From Tetramitus jugosus (taxonomy: Eukaryota; Heterolobosea; Eutetramitea; Acrasida; Vahlkampfiidae): DNA of 64,000 nt. Positions within the stretch are counted from its first letter, which is position 1. Every line of letters begins with the position of its first letter. The stretch lies in the NCBI GenBank assembly GCA_937625935.1, contig OW569392.1, positions 248,001 through 312,000 on the forward strand, read 5' to 3'. A model generated the notes under the pieces. The model did no database searches. It was not told the origin of the DNA and saw nothing but the letters and a program-made list of their open reading frames with translations. This document shows positions 19,791 through 31,109 of the stretch, in pieces. The translations under genes were made by a program, and so were the position numbers.

Positions 19791-21255
19791 ATGTCATCAT
19801 CAACTCATGACAATTACATTGTTTCTTACTACAATTCTCACAGTGAGGAATATCTCGTGAATCATAGTAGTTTGACAAGCTCTGGTAAGGACGCCAGTGG
19901 ATCTGGTGGAAACATTTTGTATTCTTTTTTGAAGGTTTGTAATTTATGAGAAGGAGTTGTTTTGTACTTTAACAAGTTTACTGACGCTTGACCATATTTT
20001 TGATTGATGTGTACAGCAATTGAGACCAGGAATGGATTTGGTGTCTCTCAGTTGTCCTTCATTTGTTCTCTCTCCGTTTAGTTATCTGGAGGCAAGAACA
20101 GATTATATCGCGCCATTACCATGCCTATTGAACATTAATCATGAACCTGATCCTGTCAATCGATTCCTCAGAGTATGTCAATGGGTCATCAGTTCACTCA
20201 CGTTTATTCCATCGTATGGTGTAGCAGGTGTGAAGCCATACAATCCAATTCTTGGTGAACGATACAGTTGTATCTATACTTTTGACAGTAACGCACGCGG
20301 TGGTGGCAGTGGAGATCGAAACAAGTACACTGATAGTACTTATGCTTATGCAGAACAAGTTTCTCATCATCCACCAATCTCTTCTCAGTACATGTGCAAT
20401 GATGAGCATCAATTTGTTTATACAAGTACAAGCCAATTTCAAGTCAAGTTTAGAGGAACATTCGTGGAGACTCAAATCATTCCTGAAGGTCCATACGGTG
20501 TTCCTACACTCGAGCTCACTGGGATTGGAGAGAAATATGTCATTACGTATCCCAATATTGTTGTCACTGGTTTATACTGGGGAACGACTCAAGTATCTCA
20601 CGATGGAAAATGTAGCATTGTTTGCGATCGAACCGGGATGGAGCTCAGATTAAATTGTTCATCCAAGAAACATGCTGTCGAGGGAGAGATTTTAAGCTCT
20701 GGTAAAAAGTTGTTTACTGTGAGTGGAGGATTGGACGGCACAATCGAGTTTAAGGACTGTTCAACGAAGAAAACTGGTGTGTTGGTTGACTCTAAAAATA
20801 TTGAGTTTCCGAAGAAACTTGTGAGACCATTGTCTCAGCAGGACGAGATGGAGAGTAGGAAGGTTTGGGATCGTGTAACACAAGCCATTGTTCGTCAAGA
20901 CTTTGAAGCTGCATCGAGAGAGAAGAATTCGTTGGAAGAGGAGCAGAGGTTGAAGAGATCCAAGATGGATGTAAGTAAGTATGAGCCAGCCTGGTGGTCC
21001 AAACAACTGATTCAACAAGATGCGAATACAATGGTGCCAAATTATGTTTTCAAGGGACAAAGGGTTGTGAATGAACAGAATGTCGGACAAGAGTACCACT
21101 GTGTTCAGAAGAAGGATTCTTTCACCAATTATGTGCGAAAACATAGTTTTGAACTCGTGAGAAACAATCAGGCTGAGGAGCAACAACAAGGTCATCATGT
21201 GACTCACGGTTTCACTCAACCATTGCTCCACAACCACTCTGTTCATCAAAAATAA
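19791..21255 (+). CDS. oxysterol-binding protein-related protein (ORP)
   Basis: ORPs move sterols and phosphoinositides between membranes at contact sites. The gene has two exons: 19791-19934 (ATG at 19791) and 20017-21255. The intron is 82 nt and phase 0, and splicing joins ILYSFLK to QLRPGMDLVSL, the start of the lipid-binding domain. The product has 460 residues. The family signature EQVSHHPP is at residues 161-168, preceded by YNPILGE. There is no PH domain or FFAT motif, so this is a short ORP. The plus-strand frame from 20020 starts at TTG and is not a true start. A His/Gln-rich tail ends the protein. Confidence 0.95.
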
Positions 21256-21391
21256 ATATCACTCACTTTTACCCTGTTCAATCAATGAAGCGCACTTGTC
21301 TCTCATCTTACTTTCACTATGTTGTATTTTGGAAAGTGGAGAAAAACATTTCACCGACTTCCAATCAGAAAAAAACAAAAAACAAAGAGTG

Positions 21392-24300
21392 ATGAACATC
21401 AACCAGCGGAGTTTTAGCTCTCACCAACAACAACTTCGGCCTTGGAATGGGTTTGGCTTCTCCCATTCTCTGGACATGGAAATGACAGATTATCATCCAA
21501 CATTCAATCCAAACAGTGAACCTGGTAAACCCATCAATTCCATCATTTTCAAATATTATGATGTGGAACGTTTGGAACAAAAATTATCAGTCAAAATGTA
21601 TGGAGCTTATTATGTCTGTTCTGCAGATATCTGTGGGTGCATCCAGTTTTTTGTTGGATGTTCCATTTTTTTTGTTGTCGTTTGAAATTTCAATTTTTGT
21701 TTACTTGATAATGATGTATATTCACTCTGCATGATCATCCATCATCGATCGAACACGCACACATATTTTGTGTGTCTATAGACATTCAATCGAAGGAGAC
21801 GTATCACAATTCTTTAAGCCATTGTACAATAGTGAGAGTGAGGCCTTTAGTGGATGCATGTATGTGGAAGTTCGTCTGGAACACAAGTCATTCTTTGGTA
21901 CGGGATTCAACAGTTTGCAAGACAATATTCCATTGTGCTTGCCCAAGAGAACTCGTTTTATTAATTGTATGGATAACAATTCGATGAGTGGTGGTAGTAA
22001 TAGTCATCATAGTAGTAGCAGTGCCACAGGCATGAATAATCAGAATAACATGAATACGGGTAGTGGTAGTGCAGGTGGAAAAGTGTGGGATGAGTGGATT
22101 CATTTTAAAGTCAAGTACAATGAACTACCAGAGGAAACTGTGGTACATTTTATTGTCTGGGACGTGAGTGAGCCAATGACACAGACTGTGATTGGAAGTG
22201 CTACTTTTCCCTTGTTCGGCAAGAAGGGTAAATTGAAGACTGGACCATTTAAAGTGTGTTTGAATTTGTTTGAGGAGGATTCGACAGAGTTGAGTTCTCA
22301 CCTACGTGCAGGTGACGATGATTTGGTGAAGATTGAACAGTTGGCTCGCTGTGTGTCATCTGAATACAGAATCGAGTGGCTTGATCGATACACTTTCCAG
22401 AAGATGAAACGGATAAAGCAACGAAGAGTGACAAACGGTTCGTGTAATACACTATTGTTGAATATTGAACTACCAATGTTTGAACATCCTGTGATGAATA
22501 GTCAGTTATTAGATATGAGTTCTCAAGGCTCGCAGCAGCTGAATAATGTGAATTCCCTGTCGGCATCAGAGTCAAGGACCGAAATTGATACATTGGCAGA
22601 ATCACCACGTGAGTCTCCCCCTGATATATTTGATGCCCTGGCAGGCTCGAGTCATTTTACATCAGAACAAATCCCATATGAATCAAGTAAGAGTAAGGGC
22701 AATGATCAATTTCGTGTCGAGTTTACCATGCGACAATTGGATTGGATCGATGATGGAGAGGTAAATCAGGAGAACTTGGTCGAGCAGAAACATTTGAAGT
22801 TGTCGATTGGTTTGTCGAGTGGTCTAACAGATCACGATTTGAAACCAAACGCAGAGCAAACGAGGAAAATACAACGAATTCTGGACTATCCACCTCTACA
22901 CGAAACATCTATCGAAGAGAAGAGTCTATTGTGGCGATTTAGATACTATTTGAGATCAAACAAGAGAGCATTGATTAAGTTCTTAAAATGTGTTGATTGG
23001 GGTTATATTAAAGAAAGTAAAGAGGCAACAAAACTTATTGAACAGTGGGCAGAGATTGGTACTGTTGATGCGTTGGCTTTGCTCAGTCGGTTCTTTAAGA
23101 ATGTGGGAGTTGTTCGAGATTATGCAGTAAATATACTGCGCAATGCTGAAGATGAAGAAATATTGGATGTGCTGCTTCAACTAGTGCAAGCATTGCGATA
23201 TGAAATTGATAGTTCTCAGGGTTCGTCTCTCATGAATCAAACAGGTCTCGAAAATTCCAATTTGGCCAAGTTTTTATTTATGAGAGCAACAAACAATTTC
23301 GTCATCGCCAATAATCTTTACTGGTACTTGAGTGTGGAGTCTGAGGGGCCAAAATGTGGTGCAATGTTTAGTGAGCTCCTACACAAGTTTAGTCTTTTTT
23401 TAAAGAAGAACAACCTGGAATATCTTGAGAAACTCTTGAGACAACACAGGCTTGTTCAGAAACTGAGGGAGCTCGGTAAATCGATCAAGCAATTAAAGGA
23501 GATTAGACCCAAGAAGGTAGTTGCACTGAAGAAAATTCTGGCTACAAGAGAAGCTCCATGGGACTGGGATGTCATCTTTACGTCAAGCATCTCACCAAAG
23601 TTCCCTTCGAGTCCACTTACGCTACCCCTATCACCCACAACACTCGTGACTGGTATTTATGAAGACAAGGCCAATATTTTCAAGAGTGCCATGAGTCCTC
23701 TTTTAATTCCTTTTAAGGAACATACGGGAGAAACATATCATACCATTTTTAAGACTGGTGATGATTTGCGTCAGGATCAACTCATTATCCAGCTCATCAC
23801 ACTCATGGATAAGTTACTCAAGAGAAATGGTTTGGATCTAAAGTTAACCCCCTATCCGGTACTGGCGTGTGGTCAATCCTATGGATTCGTAAGGTGTGTC
23901 TCTCCTAGCATCGCCATTTCTCAAGTCATTGCTCAAGGAGATATCAAGTCCTACCTCCGAAAGTACAATGATGATGATTCGTTCGATCAAGCCTGTCTCA
24001 ATTTCATTCATAGTTGTGCTGGCTATTGTGTGATCACATACATTTTAGGTATTGGTGATCGTCATCTGGACAATGTACTTCTCACTCCTAAGGGCCACAT
24101 GTTCCACATTGACTTTGGTTTCATCCTCGGTCGCGATCCAAAACCGTTTGCTCCACCAATGAAGTTATGTAAGGAAATGGTTGAAGGCATGGGAGGCTCA
24201 AACTCCGAGGGATATATTACCTTTAAACAATTGTGCTGTACCGCGTACAACATTCTCCGGAAGAATGCCGATTTGATCCTAAACATGTTTATTTTAATGG

Positions 24301-24536
24301 CTGACGCTTCCATTCCAGACATTGAGCACAATGCCAATTCGGCAAATGGTCAGTCAACAGGCAAAGCATTGGACCCCCTGAAGAACATGATGAAGGTACA
24401 AGAGAAGTTTAAACCGGAGCTCAACGATGCGCAAGCGATTATATTTATGCAGAGTATCATCAACGAGAGCGAGAAGGCGTTGTTCCCTCAGGTCACGGAA
24501 ACAATCCACAGGTGGGTGCAGTACTGGCGGAGCTAA
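21392..24536 (+). CDS. VPS34: class III phosphatidylinositol 3-kinase (Vps34)
   Basis: This enzyme makes PtdIns3P for endosomal sorting and autophagy. It has two exons: 21392-21597 and 21782-24536. Donor GTATGG and acceptor CTATAG remove 184 nt and restore LSVKI-HSIEGD of the C2 domain. The frame upstream of exon 2 has no ATG, which supports the splice. The protein has about 986 residues. In order there is a C2 domain with a Ser/Gly/Asn insert near residues 132-162, the PIK helical domain (EEKSLLWRFRYYLRSNKRAL), and the kinase domain. The kinase domain carries GDDLRQDQLI, the catalytic loop GIGDRHLDN near residue 826, HIDFGF near 845, and the C-terminal membrane helix WVQYWRS. Confidence 0.96.
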
Positions 24537-24683
24537 ATTAAGAGCCTTTTTTGTCATTCTCGACCTAAAAAATTGTTCCGTCGGTGAATCAGCTATACCG
24601 TACAGTTTCCAACAGCGAGTTGAAAACGCTGTGGTCCGACGTACCACTATTCGTGTGCGAATAACAACAATATTGGGAGAAGA

Positions 24684-27600
24684 ATGGGATTGAGAACTAT
24701 TGTTGATAAACGATTGTACATACTCTGTTTTACAATATTTGCAGCAACAATTCTTTTCAATGTCGGTCGGGTTCACTCTTTATCTCTCACATTTGGTCAG
24801 AGTTGTCCTCTCACAGGGGTTACTGCAGGCTTAGGTATCAATATGCGATATGGAATTCAAGCTGCTTTTCAACAGATCAATGATAATGGTGGTGTGAATG
24901 GTCACACGCTAGAGTTGGTTACCTTGGATGATGGATATGACCCAGGACCATGTCTGGACAACACGAAACAGTTTTTGCAGAACAGCACCATATTTGGCTT
25001 AATAGGTTATGTCGGTACTAGTTCATCTCAGACAGTTATTCCTTACACTGTGAATGCTTCAGTTCCTTTTATTGGTCCACTAACGGGAGGCGCCACAATT
25101 CGATATCCCTTTCGGAAACCAGTTTTTAATATTCGTGCTTCTTATGCAGGTATGTTTACATTCTGTTCAGATCTTTCGTGATGATATTTACAAGTGAGAT
25201 TAACCAACTTTCAGACGAAACTGCTGCAATGGTAAATTTTCTCATCAACACACTACAGAAACGGAGAATATCAATCATGTATCAAGATGATGCTTTTGGT
25301 TATGCAGGTTATGATGGTTTAGTAAATGCTCTTCGAGGTGTGAAGGTGCCCTTGAGGAGTGAGGGAAAGTTCCCTAGAAATACTTTGGCTGTTGAAGGTT
25401 TAGTAAGTACCATCGCAACAGGCAAGCCTGATGCCGTTGTCCTGATTGCCACTTATGCTGCCGCTGGAAAATTTATTCGTCTTGCCAGAGCGTCTGGCTT
25501 GTACAATTCTGATATCACATTCTTTACTGGCTCTTTCGTTAGCTCTGCATTGTTTGCTGAGGAAGTTGGAGAGGATTACAGGAATATTTATGTGACTCAA
25601 ATCGTTCCTTCTCCCGAGACAATAAGCATGAAAGCTGTCAGAGATTTTAGGGACGCTATGACTCAATATTTTCCTGGCGTTCCGTTGGATTATGTTTGTC
25701 TTGAGGGCTACCTCAGTGCCAATTTTGTGATCGAAGTTTTACGAAGACTAGCTGTCTTCACTCGTGACAATTTTATTGCGAGTGTCTATGATATTGGTGA
25801 ATATTTTTTTGGAGGTTTAAAGTATGGCCCATTTCGAGATTCTTGTTCAGACTCTGGCGATTGTGAGTGTAATCAAGGTCTTCGTAGTGTTTGGATGACT
25901 CAATTATCTGCAAACCACACCTACAGTATTATTCCAAGTGGGTATTGGTCATGGAGCACATGCCAGTCTGATCCAACCTCGATCAAAACTCCAATTATAT
26001 TTGGTCAAAGTGCTCCATTAACTGGCTCTTTAGAGTTTGTTGGAAATTCAATGAGGGCCGGTATTCTAAGCGCGTTTGCTGAATATAACGAAATAGGGGG
26101 ATTCAATGGACGCGTCTTACAGTTGATTTCTTTGGATGACATGTATGACCCAGCTAAAACAACGAATAATACAATTGACTTCATTCAACGAGAGGGGGTT
26201 TTTGGGCTGATAGGATATGTTGGTACTGCTACAACGTTGGGATCACTGGATATGATTAGAACTGCTAACATTCCGCTGATTGGGCCTTATTCAGGGAGTA
26301 GGTTACTTCGATCCCCATTCTCAGAGTTAAAGAATGTGATTAACATTCGTGCGTCCTATGATGACGAAGTAGCAGCAGTGGTAAAGTATCTAATCACTTA
26401 CAAGATGGTGTTTCGAATAGGAGTCTTGTATCAAAATGACTCATTTGGAACGTCCACGTTAGATGGTTTAATGAAAGCTTCAAATTCTCTAGGGATCTCT
26501 GTTGTTGCATTGGGAACATATTTGAGAAGTACTTTAGATGTAGAGAATGCTGTCGATTCTATTCTCGCATCTAAACCAGAGGCAGTTGTTTTGATTGGTC
26601 AAGCTAAACCATTAGCAAAGTTCATACGATTGGTGAGATATTCGGGAGTTGAAAATGCAGATAGAATAATCTTCGCTACCATCAGTTTTGCAGGATCAAC
26701 AAATTTTTCCAAATTGTTACTTGCAGATGGTACTACAAATGAGGTATTCATGACAGAAGCTGTCCCCTATCCATTTGATTCTAATATCCCAACTATAATG
26801 AAGTTTATGGAGCAGTTGAACAAAACTTCTCCGGATACTGCAGTTAGTTCAACTAGCCTTGAGGGTTACTTAGCAGGCAAATTAGTGACAAATGTTCTCT
26901 CTGAAATGGCTCTATTGTCAACTCCTCTAACTGCAAGTAATTTCATTAGTTCCTTGTATACTATCTCTTCTTTTTCATTTGGTGGAGTGACATTGGGCTC
27001 GTATATTGATGGTTGCAGTTCGCTTGGTGTGGTAGCTCCTGCGAAATTCAAAATTAGTTCATTATTGATTGGAACTTACAGACCCCCAGATATGAGTGCA
27101 ACCACGCGATCTATCATGAATTGCTGTAATCAGGGAATGAGAGAAGTAATAATGGTCAATATCTCATCTTCGGGAGCGTTTCAACTTATTCCTGAAGGGC
27201 ACTTGTCTCATCCACTCACGTGCAATTTGAATGTAGATTCGCTCAAGGCACCTATTACCTTCGGTTCTGACGCACCGATAGATCCGGATTCATCTCAGGT
27301 ACAATTTCATCAAGGCGTCTTGACTTCATTTTCGATAGTGAACTCTGCTGGTGGACTGGACGGAAGACGCTTGAATTTAAAATTCTATTCTGATAATGGA
27401 ACAGATGCTTCCTACATGTCCAACCTGGCGACCATGTTTTCTCAAGATAAAATCGAAGGAATTATAGGAACAAGAAAGAGCGCACCATTCGAGGAAATAC
27501 TGTCCCTTACCAATAGAACATTCCCGATAATAGCACCTCAAACTGGCTCCTCGCGGATTAGGAATAGTTATGTGAAGAATTTTATCCATGTTCGACCTTC

Positions 27601-29569
27601 CCTGAAAGACGAAGCAGCTTCGATAGCTACATTACTTACTAATTTTTTTACGTTCAGTGGAAGTATTGTTGTTTATGTTCAACCGAATGACCCTTATTGG
27701 ATTGAAGCTTTTAATGCTTTTTCTAAATACATGAGAACAGTACTGCGAAAGTCATTCCACTATGAGTACATTGATGAATCTACGTTCTCAGCAAGGCGCA
27801 TTACTGATTCATCAGAGTCGCACCAGAAAAAGAAAGCTGTTGTGATATTTGCGAGTGATGATGTCATTATTGCGGCATGCAAACACGAGCTCATTTCCTC
27901 TGATGATTCAAAGATTGTTCTGCCATACGATGTACATTTGGAGCATATCATCAGTGAAGTAATTCATAGTTTGAATTACAGTGATTCAACTTTCATGCGA
28001 TCGCGAATGATAGTGAGTACTTCTTTCTCTGAGGCTCGGCTTATGGAAAAAAATCCAGAGCTATATCGAACTTATTACTATCAGATGAAAGATAGCGGGT
28101 CACCGCTCACGATTCATGCTTTTGATGGATTCATGACAGGGCTGTTAATGATCGATGTGTTGTCCCGAGATTCAACGAGTAGCTCCTTGCTTGACAATCT
28201 CTACTCAAGTGGCGCTTTTTCGATTGGAGGACATACATTAGGACCTATTGGTCAGAAATGTGAATCAATCAATGCTCAGTGTGCATCTATAGCCTTTTGT
28301 AGTTGTAATCAGCTCGCAAGACAAGTTTTCCTCTTATCGGTCAACAATCCTGCAAACCTAGACTATCAATCCCTTTATACATTTGAATTTAAAACTTGCG
28401 GCGTCATCTTCCCGGTGGCAAAGATCAACTATACACCATTAATCATCGTATTGGTTATTGCATTCGCTATCCTAGTTTTTATTATGATTGTTGCTGCCAT
28501 TGGTGTCTGTCAATATTCAAGGCTGAAAGAAACAATGTATGCTCCTAAATCTGGCAATCTGGTTGTGGCATTTACAGATGTTCAAAGTAGTACAAAATTA
28601 TGGCAGAAGAATCCAAAAGAAATGGAGAAAGCTCTAAAAGTTCACAATCAAGCCATGCGAATACTAATCAATAGGTATGAGGGATTTGAGATAAAAACTC
28701 AGGGCGATTCTTTCATGGTGGCCTTCTCCTCTCCAGAGAATGCTCTTAATTGGGCCTGTTCTGTTCAATTAGCTCTTTTAGACCAGGATTGGTCTACGCA
28801 GCTAGTTTCGATGTATGATTGCCGAATACAATTCGACCGATACAAGAGATTGATTTACAAAGGTTTGCGTGTAAGAATCGGTCTGCATTTTGGCGAGGCT
28901 CAACGAATATTGGATCCAGTCACGAGACGTCCCGACTATTTTGGTACCACTGTCAATAAGGCAGCGCGATGTGAAGGAGAGGCAAAAGGAGGGCAGGTCT
29001 TGATAACTGAAGAATTTTTTCAACAAGTGACCCATATGTTGCAGTTCGAGGAAGATGATGCAACTGATGATACCCCTTCGATTATCTCATCACCATCTCA
29101 TAGCAGTACACCAAGTGGTAAAAAGAGAAGGAGAACGAAAAGTGGGAAGGATATTCTTTATCGGAGGGGAAGTATGGGTGGTCTCTCGGAAGATTCTGAT
29201 TCAACAAATCTCAACACCAGCGAAGATTATGTTTCTTGTCGACTATTAGGAACATTCCAATTGAAAGGACTCACGGAAAGAGCTATCTTGTACGAAGTAA
29301 TTCCATCGAGTCTAAAGTTGAGAACATTCGATAACTCGAAAGATTCCGATTTGCAAGCGCGGATAGACGAGTTTGTCGACAACAATCTAGCAATCGAACA
29401 TGATCAGCTACTAGGCAAGCTATCACAGAATCAAGTAGTTCCGGCGACCGAACACTTCTCTTCTGACAATCCATACTACCTAACTCTTGAGGTGACCCCA
29501 CAAAATGACGATGGACATCCTGTTGCGAGCACAGACTCGCTGGAGGAACACAATCAAGAAGAATTCTAA
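24684..29569 (+). CDS. receptor adenylate/guanylate cyclase with three periplasmic-binding-protein-like modules
   Basis: Two exons, 24684-25149 and 25215-29569, give 1606 residues; the 65-nt phase-1 intron restores NIRASYADETAA. After a signal peptide there are three tandem Leu/Ile/Val-binding-protein-like modules. They start near residues 35 (FGQSCPLTG), 417 (FGQSAPLTG) and 837 (FGSDAPID). A membrane helix lies at about 1231-1262, then a class III cyclase domain (about 1268-1515). Metal-binding Asp are in FTDVQSST and TQGDSFMVAF. Lys in EIKTQGD suggests ATP use. Asn and Arg in TTVNKAARCE complete the active site. An insert of about 60 residues rich in Ser and Lys splits the end of the domain. 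The layout resembles trypanosomatid receptor cyclases, with more ectodomain modules. Confidence 0.93.
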
Positions 29570-29574
29570 GTAAA

Positions 29575-30918
29575 TTATTCTAATATTTTATGTGTGTCAC
29601 ATAGATTCTTCTTGCTTCGTTTATACTTCCAAGTGTTCAATATTTGTTTTATCAAGTGCAAGGCTCGCTCTACTCTCAACAAATCACGTAAATAAATTCG
29701 AGTTTGTCCTGTATGATAGTACAACGCCAAGTTGTTTCGTCCATTGTTAGTTAGTTTGGAATTGTCATGTAAATCCAACCATTGAAAGTCTGGACTATGA
29801 CTATGTTTTCCATTCAACATAAACAGAAGAAACCTCTCCATTCCTGCATCTCCAATCATATTTTCAGAGAGATCGATTGTCCGGATCAGATTTTCACCAG
29901 TCAACAGTGAATAGGTTAGAAACTTGATTCCTTCGTCTCCTACTGAACATCCTTTCATAGATAGATGATGAATATTAGAAAAACTCGATCCTGTGCATAT
30001 TGAACGAAGTGTTTGATCTGTTAAAGAAACATTCTTGTTCAGTATCAGAGAATTCAACCGTTTCAAGATGGTAAAATACTTGGCTGATTCATCCGTAATG
30101 GCTGTTGAAGAAAGGTCTAAATGAGAGATTTGAGGGAGGTTCGAACATATTGATGCTACTCCTTGGTCAGTGATGTCATTGTATTGGAGTATTAACTTCT
30201 CGATAATGTTGTTTATCCCCAGCAATTGGGGCGACTGTATTAGATTGTATGAAAAATCCATGTAGCAACTTGATGTAAGGCTGATTATTGAACAAAATTG
30301 TTGATCATCAATACTGGCAGAGTGATAACCATCATATGAAGGACTAGCACTATTTTCGTCAGGTGTTTCAATTTCATTCGTTTTCTGTTCGTTCCTATTG
30401 CCATCGTTGGGATATTCTAGAGGCAGTACTGGTGTTTCATAGATAACGTGAGGAAATACCTTCCTTATTGTTCTTCTCTGATCATACTTAAAATATCCAA
30501 ACGACACCAACTCATTCCTCGAGTTGAATCTCTCGTCATCATGAACGAAAAAATAGGGATACCACATGAAATAATCCAATTGATACATGGATAATATATT
30601 CATAATCGCCTTATGCGGTAGTTTCGAAAACATTTGCCCGTCGTCAATGACCACATCATCGCTTTCCATGACATGAATATCTCGAGGATCCAACCATTTT
30701 GCTCTCTCAATTAAGTCATCTAATTCTTTCAGCTCTAATTGGATGTTCCGATGATTTAACATACTTTTCTCACCTAAGGTAGCTCTCTTCACAATAGAGA
30801 ACTCTTGATTGGAACCGTTGAGTCCTTTTCCTAACAAATGAACTGTTTCGAGCATTCTCTGCTCAAACCGTTGAATAATCGAGCTCATTCCATCAAGATA
30901 ATGAGCCATGTTGTTCAT
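29575..30918 (-). CDS. leucine-rich-repeat protein, unknown
   Basis: The open frame reaches 30951 but begins at TTG. ATGs at 30918 and 30909 are close together, and 30918 gives 447 residues. The N-terminal half is helical (SSIIQRFEQRMLETVHLLGKG) with no known domain. The C-terminal half has about five RNI-type leucine-rich repeats, for example ISHLDLSSTAITDESAKYF and IRTIDLSENMIGDAGMERF. A basic helix ends the protein. Its stop is only 5 nt from the stop of the convergent cyclase gene, so the two 3' UTRs must overlap. The tRNA-Met gene lies just upstream. Confidence 0.82.
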   Translation of the reverse strand: MNNMAHYLDGMSSIIQRFEQRMLETVHLLGKGLNGSNQEFSIVKRATLGEKSMLNHRNIQLELKELDDLIERAKWLDPRDIHVMESDDVVIDDGQMFSKLPHKAIMNILSMYQLDYFMWYPYFFVHDDERFNSRNELVSFGYFKYDQRRTIRKVFPHVIYETPVLPLEYPNDGNRNEQKTNEIETPDENSASPSYDGYHSASIDDQQFCSIISLTSSCYMDFSYNLIQSPQLLGINNIIEKLILQYNDITDQGVASICSNLPQISHLDLSSTAITDESAKYFTILKRLNSLILNKNVSLTDQTLRSICTGSSFSNIHHLSMKGCSVGDEGIKFLTYSLLTGENLIRTIDLSENMIGDAGMERFLLFMLNGKHSHSPDFQWLDLHDNSKLTNNGRNNLALYYHTGQTRIYLRDLLRVERALHLIKQILNTWKYKRSKKNLCDTHKILE

Positions 30919-30952
30919 AAGAGTAAGTTGGTTCTGTCTTTGTTTCACCAAG

Positions 30953-30957
30953 AAAAA
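30953..30957 (-). terminator. Pol III terminator of tRNA-Met
   Basis: On the minus strand five T follow the tRNA by seven nucleotides, the standard RNA polymerase III stop signal. Confidence 0.7.
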
Positions 30958-30963
30958 GGTGTT

Positions 30964-31037
30964 TGCGGGTTGTGAGGATCGAACTCACGACCTTAGGATT
31001 ATGAGACCTACGCGACTACCAGCTGCGCCAAACCCGC
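30964..31037 (-). tRNA. tRNA-Met (CAU), elongator type
   Basis: On the minus strand a 7-bp acceptor stem (GCGGGTT with AACCCGC) closes a full cloverleaf. The anticodon loop is CTCATAA with U33 and A37-A38, anticodon CAU. The anticodon stem has four pairs plus a U-U. The T arm is GTGAG/CTCAC around TTCGATC, the B box. The discriminator is A and no CCA is encoded. G1-C72 and the TTC in the T loop point to elongator rather than eukaryotic initiator tRNA. No intron. A retroelement begins 47 nt upstream of its first base. Confidence 0.95.
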
Positions 31038-31067
31038 CTATATTTGGATGTCACCAATTTGGATATC

Positions 31068-31083
31068 ACACAGTGGTTTTGGT
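31068..31083. repeat. target-site duplication, left copy
   Basis: ACACAGTGGTTTTGGT, repeated exactly at 32396-32411 directly after the poly(A) run. The first A may belong to the tail in the right copy, so the duplication is 15 or 16 nt. This copy ends the native upstream flank of the tRNA gene. Confidence 0.88.
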
Positions 31084-31109
31084 AAAAAACGCAGAGAAAA
31101 CGGCATCAC

